Below are positions 55,011 through 63,681 of a stretch of 64,000 bases of DNA, piece by piece (position 1 is the first letter of the stretch; every line of letters starts with the position of its first letter). Source of the DNA: Paenibacillus pabuli (lineage in GTDB: Bacteria > Bacillota > Bacilli > Paenibacillales > Paenibacillaceae); NCBI RefSeq assembly GCF_039831995.1, contig NZ_JBDOIO010000005.1, positions 310,001 to 374,000 of the forward strand, in the 5' to 3' direction. The translations under genes and the position numbers were made by a program. The notes under the pieces were generated by a model. That model saw nothing but the letters and a program-made list of their open reading frames with translations. It ran no database searches and was not told the origin of the DNA.

Positions 55011-56291
55011 TCATTCTTCCGCTCCAGCTTCCGCTTCCTCTGCTGCTGTATGCTGGCCTGTGATCACGTAAATCGGATTCAATCCGTCAAAACGGGTCAT
55101 GTTCAGAATCGGCTTGCTGCGTGCCGTCTGAAGCAGCGTTACCGATGCGTCCATGCCTGCTTCGCGCATCGCCTTCATGCTGTCATGCAGCGTCTCGATC
55201 GTCGCTGCATTCACGACGATGCGTCCCTCCGGGCGCAGCCGGGACGCGCACAGGGCGATCAGCTGGGCAAGCTCGCCGCCGCTGCCGCCGATGAACACCG
55301 CATCGGGATTCGGCAGTTCGTCCAGCCCTGCTGGTGCTTTGGCATGAAGGATGGTGAAGTCCGTCCGGAATTTGATCCGGTTGGCCTCGATGTTCACGAG
55401 GTCACCTTCATTCTTCTCGATGGCGAAAACCTGGCCTCGCGGCGCAAGCCGCGTGCACTCGACCGCCACCGAGCCTGAACCTGCGCCGATATCCCACACG
55501 ATGCTGTCCTCGCCAAGTCGCAGCTCCGATAGGCTGAAGGCGCGAACCTCGCGCTTGGTAATCAGGCCCTTCTCCGGTTTGCGCTGATGGAATTCCTCAT
55601 CCGCAAACCCAAACCCTTTGCGCGGCGCAGGCGCATCCTTGCGGCGCAGCAAAATGACGACGTTCAGCGGGCTGCATTCGGCTGCTGCCAATTCGTCCAG
55701 GGTGTAATGGCGGGCACGCTCGTCTGGCCCGCCGAGGTTCTCGGCAACGTAGGCATCATACTCGGTCATGCCGAACTGCTGCAGATAAGCCCCAACCGCA
55801 GCAGGGCTGTTATGCTCGTCCGTGAGCAGCGCAATTTTGGCTTGCCCATCAATGCGCTGTGCGAGGCCCTTGAGCGGACGTCCGTGCACGCTTTCGAGCA
55901 CGGCGTCGTGCCAGCTTTCGCCAAGCTTGGCGAATGCCAGCTGCAGCGAACTGAGATTAGGTCGGATCTCCAGTTGATCCGGGCCCAGCTTACGCGCCAG
56001 ATACCCGGCAATGCCGTAGAACAGCGGGTCTCCTGAGGCAAGCACAACGATGTTGTGCGTGTCCTGCAGCGCTTTTATTTTCACAACCAAATCGCTTAAT
56101 CCACTCTTAATCGTGAGTTTCTCCCCTGCAAATGCAGGGAAATACTGCAGCTGACGTTCGCCGCCTACGAGTACATCCGCTTCCTGAATCAGATTCAGAT
56201 GATCTGCCGTTAACCCTGCCGCGCCTTCTTCACCTACGCCGATAATACGGATTCTACGATTCTTTGCTCCAGTTGCTGTCGTCCAGTTCAC
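55011..56291 (-). CDS. cbiET: Precorrin-6Y methyltransferase/decarboxylase fusion
   Basis: A 426-residue fusion of CbiE and CbiT (CobL-like). Residues about 12-220 are the tetrapyrrole methylase half (RIIGVGEEGAAGLTADHLNLI, VLASGDPLFYGIAGYLARKLG) for C5 methylation. Residues about 235-410 are a Rossmann methyltransferase (SIVWDIGAGSGSVAVECTRLAP, ADAVFIGGSGGEL-like PDAVFIGGSGGELA) for C15 methylation with C12 decarboxylation. GTG 56291 overlaps the end of cbiD by 38 bp and follows GGGAGG by ten bases. Confidence 0.93.
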   Translation of the reverse strand: MNWTTATGAKNRRIRIIGVGEEGAAGLTADHLNLIQEADVLVGGERQLQYFPAFAGEKLTIKSGLSDLVVKIKALQDTHNIVVLASGDPLFYGIAGYLARKLGPDQLEIRPNLSSLQLAFAKLGESWHDAVLESVHGRPLKGLAQRIDGQAKIALLTDEHNSPAAVGAYLQQFGMTEYDAYVAENLGGPDERARHYTLDELAAAECSPLNVVILLRRKDAPAPRKGFGFADEEFHQRKPEKGLITKREVRAFSLSELRLGEDSIVWDIGAGSGSVAVECTRLAPRGQVFAIEKNEGDLVNIEANRIKFRTDFTILHAKAPAGLDELPNPDAVFIGGSGGELAQLIALCASRLRPEGRIVVNAATIETLHDSMKAMREAGMDASVTLLQTARSKPILNMTRFDGLNPIYVITGQHTAAEEAEAGAEE

Positions 56292-57408
56292 TGATTTCCG
56301 CCCTCCCCAGTTCCATTCCTTTCATCGTTACCAATACCACTTCGACCGTTACGCCGCCTCCCGCATGCTCCAGACAGTGCCTACAGGCATATGTACATAG
56401 CTTCTCAAAATAGGGTAAATACCCCGCCTCGGTCATCATATCGGCCACTTGAGTCGCCGTGTTGGCTTCCTCGATCGCTTGCGCCAGTTCGTCTCCGGCC
56501 CCGGTCTCGCGGGCCACGGACGCAAGAAATCCAAAATCCACCGGCGCACTCTTGGAGTGCACCATCATGACCCCTTGGGCCACTTTGGCAAATTTGCCCG
56601 GCATCCCGACCAGGCTGATGCGTTTCATGCCCAGTCGTTTACCGTGTTTGATGGCGAAGCCGACAAAGTCACCCATTTGAATAAAGGCTTCCTCGGGCAG
56701 TTCGGGCATCATTTTCATCGCATATTTCTCACTGCTGCCGCCTGTCGTCAGTACAATGTGATCACAGCCGGATGCCTGCGCAACCGAAATGGCCTGTACC
56801 ACACTCGCTTTGTACGCAGAAGTGGAGAACGGAACGACCACGCCCCGTGTGCCCAAAATGGAGATGCCGCCCAGAATGCCAAGACGCGAATTCAGCGTCT
56901 TCTTGGCGATCTCTTCGCCGTCCGGCACGCTTATGACGACCCTTACACCCCTGGCTGTTCCATGTTCGGCAAGTACCTGGGTGACAGCCTCGGTAATCAT
57001 ACGGCGCGGAACGGGATTAATTGCCGCTTCACCCACAGGCACAGGCAAGCCGGGTTTGGTGACACGGCCTACCCCGATCCCGCCATCCAGTTCCACGCCA
57101 GGCTCGTCTCGCCAGGAGACGTGTGCAATAATTTTCGCCAGATGCGTGGCATCCGGATCATCCCCGGCATCCTTGATGGTGGCACAGGTGGCCGTTCCAT
57201 CCGACATCAGTTCCTGCTCGATCAGCTCGAACGAGTGGTCAAAGCCTGCCGGCAATGAAACCACAGCCTGTGCAGGAGGGACCTCAGTTAACAGGAGCTG
57301 CGCGGCCCCCTTGGCAACGGCCGTGGCACAGGCTCCCGTGGTGAAGCCGGAACGCATCGGTTTATCCGGATCGGGTGTTTCCCCGCTTTTCATGCGTTTC
57401 TTTTCCAT
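56254..57408 (-). CDS. cbiD: Cobalt-precorrin-5B C1-methyltransferase
   Basis: A 384-residue CbiD, found only in the anaerobic pathway; it methylates C1. The N-terminal signature MRSGFTTGACATAVAKGAA, then DGGIGVGRVTKPGLPVPVGEAAINPVPR and VLTTGGSSEKYAMKMMPELPEEAFIQMG are diagnostic. ATG 57408 follows GGGAGG by nine bases. Upstream lies a 636-bp gene-free gap rich in inverted repeats, so cbiD may have its own promoter or rely on read-through from cbiC. Confidence 0.95.
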   Translation of the reverse strand: MEKKRMKSGETPDPDKPMRSGFTTGACATAVAKGAAQLLLTEVPPAQAVVSLPAGFDHSFELIEQELMSDGTATCATIKDAGDDPDATHLAKIIAHVSWRDEPGVELDGGIGVGRVTKPGLPVPVGEAAINPVPRRMITEAVTQVLAEHGTARGVRVVISVPDGEEIAKKTLNSRLGILGGISILGTRGVVVPFSTSAYKASVVQAISVAQASGCDHIVLTTGGSSEKYAMKMMPELPEEAFIQMGDFVGFAIKHGKRLGMKRISLVGMPGKFAKVAQGVMMVHSKSAPVDFGFLASVARETGAGDELAQAIEEANTATQVADMMTEAGYLPYFEKLCTYACRHCLEHAGGGVTVEVVLVTMKGMELGRAEISELDDSNWSKES

Positions 57409-57438
57409 GGCTTTGAACCTCCCGTCCTTTCTTATCAC

Positions 57439-58074
57439 ATTAAATGGTAGGTGACACTTGGATCACTGTGTGTGCGAAGACTACGGGGTGGCCTTTACGG
57501 GTACGGATCGTTCTTCCGATCGCTGTTGTCTCCATACTTTCTTAATTATTTTTTTCATAGGAAAAAGTATGGAGACAAAGGCGAACACTTCGCTTCTACA
57601 GAGTCGATTCCGTCCCCTTCGCTACTCCTGCGTCCTCGTATACCTCGCAAAGTTCTTACTGCAACCTCATATGCTAAGCCATGCCATGAGGTTTTTCTGG
57701 AGTAACTGGCCATTTAATGCCACTAGAAGTTGGCATTGGATGGCAGTTACCAAGTTTATGGTTCATGCCTTCACACTTTTTTGAAATTGAGCGATGCTTA
57801 AGGCATGAATCTACCAGATGCACTTTGTATCATGCATGCTCTAACATTCGCTCCGTTTCAGTTGATCATGGCTACACTTTAACGAACTCAGGAATCGCTA
57901 TTCGAGCCGATTTCTACATACTGATAATCTAACGAATCGTAGCGATGTTATTTCAACTTTAAGCCGATGTTCCCAGCGTTTTTGGCGCCTTTGAGCAGAA
58001 TAGCTTCACTCAGGTTCGTTAGCGCTGCCCATGTATTCTTTGCTCGGTACGCTCAGTTTAGGCTGAAACAGCGA
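57439..58074. repeat. Inverted-repeat-rich gap between cbiD and cbiC
   Basis: No gene is supportable in these 636 bp inside an otherwise tight operon. Several inverted repeats are visible: perfect 15-bp arms TTGTCTCCATACTTT (57526-57540) and its complement (57564-57578) around an AT-rich loop; GTAACTGGCC/GGCAGTTAC-type arms (57702-57750); perfect TTCATGCCTT arms (57762-57771, 57800-57809); and 24-base arms at 57880-57903 and 57998-58021 sharing TAACGAAC and CTATTC. A further TAACGAA copy lies at 57930. It looks like a structured intergenic repeat or decayed small transposable element rather than a gene. Confidence 0.6.
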
Positions 58075-58722
58075 CTAAACCTTCACTGCCATCAGGGAAA
58101 TGGCGTTCAGGGCAGCTACTACGATCGTGCTGCCGCCTTTGCGGCCGATGTTCGTGATAAATGGGATGTCCAGCTTGCGCAGCTCGTCCTTGGATTCGGC
58201 CGCGGACACGAATCCAACAGGCATACCAATGATCAAGCCCGGTTTGGCTTCGCCTTCTTTGACCAAACGGATCAGCTCCAGCAACGCTGTCGGTGCGTTA
58301 CCGATGGCGTAGATTCCTCCCTCGTACATTTTGGTCGCTTTGCGAGTTGAGATGATGGCTCTTGTTGTATTCAACCGCTTCGCTTCCTCCATCACATCCG
58401 GGTCGGAAATATGGACGTGCACATCTCCGCCGAACCCGCGAATGCGATCCTTGCTTACACCCGCCTGGATCATCTGTACGTCAGCAATGACGGATTGGCC
58501 TGCACGAAGGGCTGCAATGCCTGCCTGTATGGCATCCGGATGGAATACCATGCTGCGGCCAAGTTCGAAGTCAGCTGAGGCATGAATTACACGCTGTACA
58601 ACGGGATATTGTTCCTCCGTGAATGGGTGCTCACCCAGCTCCTCGGTAATCATCTCGAAGCTTTTCCCCTCAATCTCCTGAGGCTGTACAGTTAAAGGTT
58701 TAAATTCCGTTTTGAAATCCAT
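58075..58722 (-). CDS. cbiC: Cobalt-precorrin-8 methylmutase
   Basis: A 215-residue CbiC/CobH that moves the C11 methyl group to C12. The catalytic His is in RVIHASADFELG near residue 45; FHPDAIQAGIAALRAG, VQMIQAGVSKDR and GNAPTALLELIRLV follow as in the family. ATG 58722 is nine bases after AAGGAG; GTG 58728 is an alternative two codons earlier. It lies 63 bp after cobK(cbiJ) and is followed by the inverted-repeat-rich gap. Confidence 0.95.
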   Translation of the reverse strand: MDFKTEFKPLTVQPQEIEGKSFEMITEELGEHPFTEEQYPVVQRVIHASADFELGRSMVFHPDAIQAGIAALRAGQSVIADVQMIQAGVSKDRIRGFGGDVHVHISDPDVMEEAKRLNTTRAIISTRKATKMYEGGIYAIGNAPTALLELIRLVKEGEAKPGLIIGMPVGFVSAAESKDELRKLDIPFITNIGRKGGSTIVVAALNAISLMAVKV

Positions 58723-58791
58723 ATGCACTCACTCCTTCGATAGTAATATGATTCAAAATGGGTCTATCCCAATTTGATCTATTCGGGTGTT

Positions 58792-59562
58792 CTACTGCAT
58801 CAATACGCGCTTTAACTCGGAGAGTACGCCTTCAAATTCATCAAACACCGTTCCGAATTCGGCCTCTGGGCGAGAAATCAATACAACCTGAATGCCCAGC
58901 TCCAGAGCCGATTGGATTTTCTCATCTACAGCCCCGGTCTTGCCGCTTTCCTTGGTCACCATAACGGTAGTGGCATAATGCTTGTACAAGGCTTCGTTCA
59001 TTTCACGGGAGAAGGGTCCCTGCATGGCAATAATATTGCGCTGTTCAACACCCAGTTCACCGCACTTCTCCATATTGTCGAGACGCGGAAGCATACGGGC
59101 AACGAGACGAATGTCGGGATCACCGAGCAGGTGCTTGGTGAAAATCTGCAGCGTTTTGCTTCCTGTGGTTAACATAACCGAACCTTTGAGCTCTTTCGCC
59201 TTAAGGGCTGCTTCATCATAGGAAGACACGACATGAAGCAGCGGATGGTCATCGTATGCAAGTCCCGTCCGCTCGTAACGGATATAAGGAATTCCTGCCT
59301 GTTTGGCTGCTTCCATGGCATTGGCATGGGCCTCCTCTGCAAAGGGATGGCTTGCATCCACGATGGCACGGCTTCCTTTTTCACGGACAAGCTGGACCAT
59401 TGCCTCTATCGTCAGCCTGCCTGTTCGAACCGGCAGCCCGGCTTCGGACAGACTCTGCGCAGCATTCTCGGTTACAACCGATGTGAGTACTTCCATCTCC
59501 TGCTGCTGAATCTGCACAGCCAATTCTCGCGCATCACTTGTACCGCATAACATCAGGATCAT
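58792..59562 (-). CDS. cbiJ: Cobalt-precorrin-6A reductase
   Basis: A 256-residue CbiJ/CobK reductase that reduces the macrocycle with NAD(P)H. MLCGTSDARELAVQI starts the Rossmann domain, and ASHPFAEEAHANAMEAA, YIRYERTGL and LTTGSKTLQIFTKHLL are typical blocks. Its start overlaps the cbiX stop by four bases, so the two are coupled. Confidence 0.93.
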   Translation of the reverse strand: MILMLCGTSDARELAVQIQQQEMEVLTSVVTENAAQSLSEAGLPVRTGRLTIEAMVQLVREKGSRAIVDASHPFAEEAHANAMEAAKQAGIPYIRYERTGLAYDDHPLLHVVSSYDEAALKAKELKGSVMLTTGSKTLQIFTKHLLGDPDIRLVARMLPRLDNMEKCGELGVEQRNIIAMQGPFSREMNEALYKHYATTVMVTKESGKTGAVDEKIQSALELGIQVVLISRPEAEFGTVFDEFEGVLSELKRVLMQ

Positions 59563-60776
59563 GGACGGTTCACCTGATCCGACGCAGCTGCGACCTGAGC
59601 ATGCCCAGCATCTGCTGGCGAGATATTCTCCTCGGCTTCGTCCTGTCCAACTTGATTATGCAAAGCATCTTCATGTTCATGATGCGAATGGTGCAGTTCA
59701 CCGTCGTGATCATGATGGAAATCCAGTGATGCTTCTCGGCTGCTCTCGGCATGGTCGTGAGCATGGTGCTCCTCATCGTGGTGATGGTGGTGGTCATGGC
59801 TATGATCATGTGCGTGATGATCGTGGCTGTGTCCATGGTCGTGGTCATGATGGTGATGATCGTGACTGTGATCATGGTCGTGGTCATGATGATCATGCCC
59901 GTGATCGTGATCATGGTGATGGTGGTGATATTTGGCAGCTTCCAGTCTGAATTGGCAGTTGTCACAGTTGGCCGCGACCCGTCCATTCAACCCTTCGTTC
60001 GCGCGTTCCAGTACCAGTTCCACCAATTTCGGATGGAATCCGAAATATCCACCAATCTCTACCTGAATGTCCGGATTTGCCGCAGCAAACTCTGCTGTCA
60101 TCTCATCAATGCGTTTAATCAGTACACCTGTGAACAGGAAATAAGGCATAATGATAATTTTCTTCGCTCCGAGCAGGAGACAACGCTGCAATCCATCCGG
60201 GAATGAGGGCTGCGTCACGCCAATAAAGCTGCTTTCGGCCCATTTATACGGCAGTTTCTCCCATAGCATCCGGGTCATTTTGAAAAAGTCACTGTTGGCA
60301 TCCGGGTCACTGCTTCCCCGTCCAAGGACAAGTACGGCTGTCTCTTCATCCGTGACAGCAGCAGGCTGAGCCGCCACTGCTGCGCCGCCTTGAGTTGCGG
60401 CCACAAGGACAGGCCGAGCCTCCTGCAGACGGGTCTGCATAATTTGAACGACTTTCTCATGTACGCCAATCGGACGTCCATACACAAATTCCACTTGCGG
60501 ATAACGGATTTTGGCCCGGTCGATTGCATTCGGAATATCAATTTTGGCGTGCCCTGCAGCAAACAGAATGATTGGCACCAATACGATGCGCGTTGCCCCT
60601 TGATTCACACAAGCCGTAACCCCTTCGGCAATGCTCGGTCTTGTTAATTCCAAAAAGCAGGTCTCTACCACGGTATTCTCCGGCGCTTTCTCCGCTACCG
60701 CACGTGCAAACTCCATTAACTCCCGATTCCCCTCAGGATCACGGCTGCCGTGTCCCACCAGCAAAATGGCATTCAT
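59559..60776 (-). CDS. cbiX: Sirohydrochlorin cobaltochelatase with His-rich tail
   Basis: A 405-residue long-form CbiX that inserts Co2+ into sirohydrochlorin. Two similar halves are visible: LLVGHGSRDPEGN with the catalytic His at the start, and LVLGRGSSDPDANSDFFKM near residue 155. A C-terminal NCDNCQFR (C-x2-C) fits the iron-sulfur motif of Bacillus CbiX. It is followed by about 60 residues dominated by His and Asp, likely for metal storage or delivery, and then an acidic end. ATG 60776 follows GGGAGGA; upstream codons to 60818 are rejected. Confidence 0.94.
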   Translation of the reverse strand: MNAILLVGHGSRDPEGNRELMEFARAVAEKAPENTVVETCFLELTRPSIAEGVTACVNQGATRIVLVPIILFAAGHAKIDIPNAIDRAKIRYPQVEFVYGRPIGVHEKVVQIMQTRLQEARPVLVAATQGGAAVAAQPAAVTDEETAVLVLGRGSSDPDANSDFFKMTRMLWEKLPYKWAESSFIGVTQPSFPDGLQRCLLLGAKKIIIMPYFLFTGVLIKRIDEMTAEFAAANPDIQVEIGGYFGFHPKLVELVLERANEGLNGRVAANCDNCQFRLEAAKYHHHHHDHDHGHDHHDHDHDHSHDHHHHDHDHGHSHDHHAHDHSHDHHHHHDEEHHAHDHAESSREASLDFHHDHDGELHHSHHEHEDALHNQVGQDEAEENISPADAGHAQVAAASDQVNRP

Positions 60777-60864
60777 CTCTGGCTTCTTCCTCCCTCGCCT
60801 GATCCATAGATCAGGCATCTCAATTTTATGCTGCGCTTTACTCGGTAAACGAGCCTTTCACGGA

Positions 60865-60880
60865 GGGTAACCTGTTACCC
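60865..60880. promoter_or_regulatory. 16-bp palindrome upstream of cbiX
   Basis: GGGTAACCTGTTACCC is an inverted repeat with a 2-bp centre, 88 bp before the cbiX start in the 210-bp gap after cbiH60. It may be an operator or a short mRNA stem. Nothing else is seen in 60777-60986. Confidence 0.35.
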
Positions 60881-60986
60881 AATCATTTCGATCTATATAA
60901 AAGTGCAAAGAACTGTTGCAGTTGTAAGTAAAAATGTTGGATAGAAGAATCGATTTTATCGGACGATACCAAAACTGGCACGATCC

Positions 60987-62900
60987 CTAGTCGCCGCATA
61001 CCGGATTTACTTCCACGGTGACAGGCGCATCTACGTGACGGAAGCCCTGGATTACTCCGACGCGTTTGAAAAATTTGTGGAATCGCTCATTCGGGTGTCC
61101 CTTTTCCTTGTACTCCGCTACGATCCGCTCCACCATCCCGCCAATCTGATCACCTGGAATCCCCTCGGCTACTGGCTGGGCAGGGTGAGCGTTTCGTCCG
61201 AACTTCTTGCCGCCAAGGAACAGGTCGTATCCGCCTTTGCGGTAGACAATTCCGATGTCCTCCAATACAGCACCATAACATGCCATGCCGCAGCCATTCA
61301 GAGCCACGCTGGTCTCTTTCGGCGCACTAAGTCCGCCTATAACAGCCTGCAGATGATTGGCCATCGGAACAGCATCATCCTTCTCCATGTCGCAGAAGTC
61401 ACAGGCCTTCACCTTGATGACGTCACCGATCGGCACCACGATGAAATTCGCTGCACGCAGTTCTTCTACCAGCTGAGCCGGTTCAAAGGTCGGTACCCGC
61501 AAAATAATCTGATGCTCCGGCGTGTATTCCAGCTCGCCTTCTTCACTCGCGCATTGCGCCAGAAGCGCCATCTGGGCTGCAGTAAACTTCTTGTTGCCGA
61601 CGCCAGGCGACACGCCAATCTCGAACAGCGGCGCCTTGCGTCCCGGCTCAGGTGCGGTCCGCACAGCAGCATCGGCTGCAGCCTGCGGCGTCCCGGCTGG
61701 CACGCCTGGCACCGCCGCATCCAGCCAGCGACTGGCCGCTTCGCCGGCGAGTTTGCCGCCTGCCGCAAGCCGCGTCAGCGCCTCGGCAGCCAGCTCGGCC
61801 GCACCAGTACCCGGCTGTGCCTCGGCTGTACGCGCCGCGGTATTCACCGCCGCAGGGCGCTCAGCGGAAAGCACTGCGGTGCTACCGCCACCTGCCGGGC
61901 TTCCCGATGGCTGAGCAGCAGGCATACCAGCGCCGTGCTGCCCTTGCGGCCCCGTGCCCGCGCTGGTGCTCGCGCCGCGCAGGGCTGGCTCCGCAGCTGG
62001 CTGCGCGGTCTGCGCGTCGCGGACCGTGTCTGCTGCATCGGCTGAAGCGGCAGAACGGGCCTCCATGGCGCCGAGCGACCAAGGCTCGGCCTCCGTGCGA
62101 AGCCGCTCATGCGGTCTGAGCGACTGTTCCGCGGTATTCAGCGTGTATTTCCGCTGATATCCGCGCGGTGTGACCATGAGTCCTTCATACATCATGGTCG
62201 AGGAGTTACCTATGATGACGGTCGTCAGCATGCCGATATCATGATTCAACATATCTTCCAGCGTGGTCATCACGACATCCTGACGTTCACGATAGGCACT
62301 TTTTACAAGTCCCACCGGCGTCTGGGGACTGCGATATCGCAGCAGCATCTCCTGAGTCTCCACGATCTGCCGCGTCCGGCGTCCACTACGAGGGTTGTAC
62401 AGAGCAATGACAAAATCAGCCGCTGCTGCTGCTTCCACTCGGCGAATGATTGTCTCCCAAGGCGTAAGGTGGTCACTCAGACTGATCGTACATGCATCAT
62501 GCATCACAGGCGCACCCAGCAAGGAAGCGCAGGATTGAATGGCAGATACACCCGGAATAACCTCTACGCCGACGCCGCTTTCCGGCTTCCAGCCCTGCTC
62601 CATCAGTACCTCATACACCAGTCCTGCCATGCCGTATACACCTGCATCTCCACTGGAGATTACCGCAACAATTTTGCCCATCTCCGCCTGTCTGACCGCT
62701 TCCTGTGCCCGGCTTACTTCCTCGGTCATGCCTGTCCGCACAATCTCCTGTCCGTCCAGGAGTGGACGAATCAGGTCAACGTAGGTGTTATAACCAATAA
62801 TGACCTCGCTCTCCCGAAGTGCCTCCAATGCCCGTGTGGTGATATGCTCCATGGCTCCCGGGCCAAAGCCGATAATCAGCAGCTTTCCTTGACTCTGCAT
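60987..62900 (-). CDS. cbiH60: Cobalt-factor III methyltransferase with ferredoxin-like tail (CbiH60-type)
   Basis: A 637-residue fusion and first gene of the operon. Residues 1-245 are CbiH/CobJ (LLIIGFGPGAMEHITTRALEAL, VISSGDAGVYGMAGLVYEVL, IPGVSAIQSCASLLGAP, LYNPRSGRRTRQIVE), which adds the C17 methyl group and contracts the ring. Residues about 430-637 are a nitrite/sulfite reductase-like half-domain with CDFC and NGCGMAC, able to hold a 4Fe-4S cluster, as in CbiH60 of Bacillus megaterium. Between them lies an Ala/Pro/Gly-rich linker of about 160 residues (61625-62105) with markedly higher GC. The gene lies behind a cobalamin riboswitch and terminator. Confidence 0.93.
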   Translation of the reverse strand: MQSQGKLLIIGFGPGAMEHITTRALEALRESEVIIGYNTYVDLIRPLLDGQEIVRTGMTEEVSRAQEAVRQAEMGKIVAVISSGDAGVYGMAGLVYEVLMEQGWKPESGVGVEVIPGVSAIQSCASLLGAPVMHDACTISLSDHLTPWETIIRRVEAAAAADFVIALYNPRSGRRTRQIVETQEMLLRYRSPQTPVGLVKSAYRERQDVVMTTLEDMLNHDIGMLTTVIIGNSSTMMYEGLMVTPRGYQRKYTLNTAEQSLRPHERLRTEAEPWSLGAMEARSAASADAADTVRDAQTAQPAAEPALRGASTSAGTGPQGQHGAGMPAAQPSGSPAGGGSTAVLSAERPAAVNTAARTAEAQPGTGAAELAAEALTRLAAGGKLAGEAASRWLDAAVPGVPAGTPQAAADAAVRTAPEPGRKAPLFEIGVSPGVGNKKFTAAQMALLAQCASEEGELEYTPEHQIILRVPTFEPAQLVEELRAANFIVVPIGDVIKVKACDFCDMEKDDAVPMANHLQAVIGGLSAPKETSVALNGCGMACYGAVLEDIGIVYRKGGYDLFLGGKKFGRNAHPAQPVAEGIPGDQIGGMVERIVAEYKEKGHPNERFHKFFKRVGVIQGFRHVDAPVTVEVNPVCGD

Positions 62901-63043
62901 TGCTTCTCCTCCTCCATCTCCCTGCTCACCCTTAGCACGTCAGTAACATCTATATCACGCTTCTACAGCTATGGTTTGTGGTTGATCGTTTGATCATTGG
63001 CGCCACGCCGTTCGACCTTCTTATCCCTTGTAATCTAAAACAG

Positions 63044-63072
63044 TGAAGAAGGACGGCTTGACCGACCTTCTT
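63044..63072 (-). other. Secondary hairpin in the cob leader
   Basis: GAAGAAGGACGG pairs with CCGACCTTCTTC (one mismatch) between the riboswitch terminator and cbiH60. It could add a second layer of attenuation. Confidence 0.35.
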
Positions 63073-63126
63073 CTTCGCGGCATGTTCGATCCATTCCGAT
63101 TCCAGATTGATTCCCTGAAAATAAAC

Positions 63127-63158
63127 AAAAAAATCCCATCCTTATAACGGATGGGATA
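63127..63158 (-). terminator. Intrinsic terminator of the cobalamin riboswitch leader
   Basis: On the minus strand ATCCCATCC and GGATGGGAT form a stem followed by seven T. It lies about 150 nt after the aptamer and before cbiH60, so it is the probable expression platform. Confidence 0.88.
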
Positions 63159-63310
63159 CGTATGTACGTACACTCAAGAAGACAGTCCACGGCCCTATAG
63201 TGGATAGACCTGTGGCTGCATGGCCGCAAAGGGCCTGCCAGGCGAACCGATGGTTCGCCCGTTTCCTGATTCTTCGTACACCACTCCTTTCCGCGAAGGG
63301 TTCGGTGACA

Positions 63311-63483
63311 CATGCAAGGTAGGTCTCCTGGCTCTGGATCATCAGCTTCCTTTTCTGTCTTCCCCGGATGGTCGAGTGACATGGATGAAAAGGGCTTCCC
63401 CATTACAGTGGCGGGACCGCTCGGGACTTGCACCCGATTCCCTGTTACCTCTTGCTCACGCAAGAGCACCTTGCTTGTTTTCA
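63311..63483 (-). ncRNA. Cobalamin riboswitch
   Basis: On the minus strand the aptamer shows the AACAGGGAAT segment, GGTGCAAGTCCCG-like core, GGTCCCGCCACTGTAA, and the terminal B12 box AGCCAGGAGACCTACCTT. P1 strands GCAAGGT and ACCTTGC pair at the ends. It heads the cbiH60-cbiA operon and should switch it off when adenosylcobalamin is abundant. Between the aptamer and terminator are further stems (for example GGCGAACC/GGTTCGCC at 63241-63259). Confidence 0.95.
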
Positions 63484-63571
63484 TGAATGATATTGGTTTC
63501 ATCATAACACCGCTCAGGAAAAAAAGTCCATGCTTATGATGCTTGTCCAATATTCTATTTTCAGACAAAAC

Positions 63572-63602
63572 AAAAAAATTCTGATCCAGAACGGATCAGA
63601 AC
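63572..63602 (-). terminator. Intrinsic terminator of the hemD-like gene
   Basis: TTCTGATCC and GGATCAGAA form a stem; on the minus strand it is followed by seven T. It separates the upstream gene from the riboswitch leader. Confidence 0.88.
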
Positions 63603-63681
63603 TTGAATGACGATATTCATATGCGAAACTCTCATAACGACTTACCGGATACTTTATAAGGCATATGTCCAGATCTGCGTG

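Noticed and set aside
57451..57932. Short plus-strand frames in the gap between cbiD and cbiC
   Set aside because: They overlap each other and the inverted repeats, and lack ribosome sites.
59700..59940. Possible CRISPR or tandem-repeat array
   Set aside because: The short repeats encode the His-rich tail; there are no fixed-length repeats with unique spacers.
59751..60206. Hydrophobic plus-strand frame resembling a membrane protein
   Set aside because: It is the complement of the His/Asp-rich CbiX tail, where CAT/GAT codons read as Met/Val/Ile.
61035..62045. 336-codon plus-strand frame opposite cbiH60
   Set aside because: Antisense to a confident fusion enzyme and driven by high GC in the linker.
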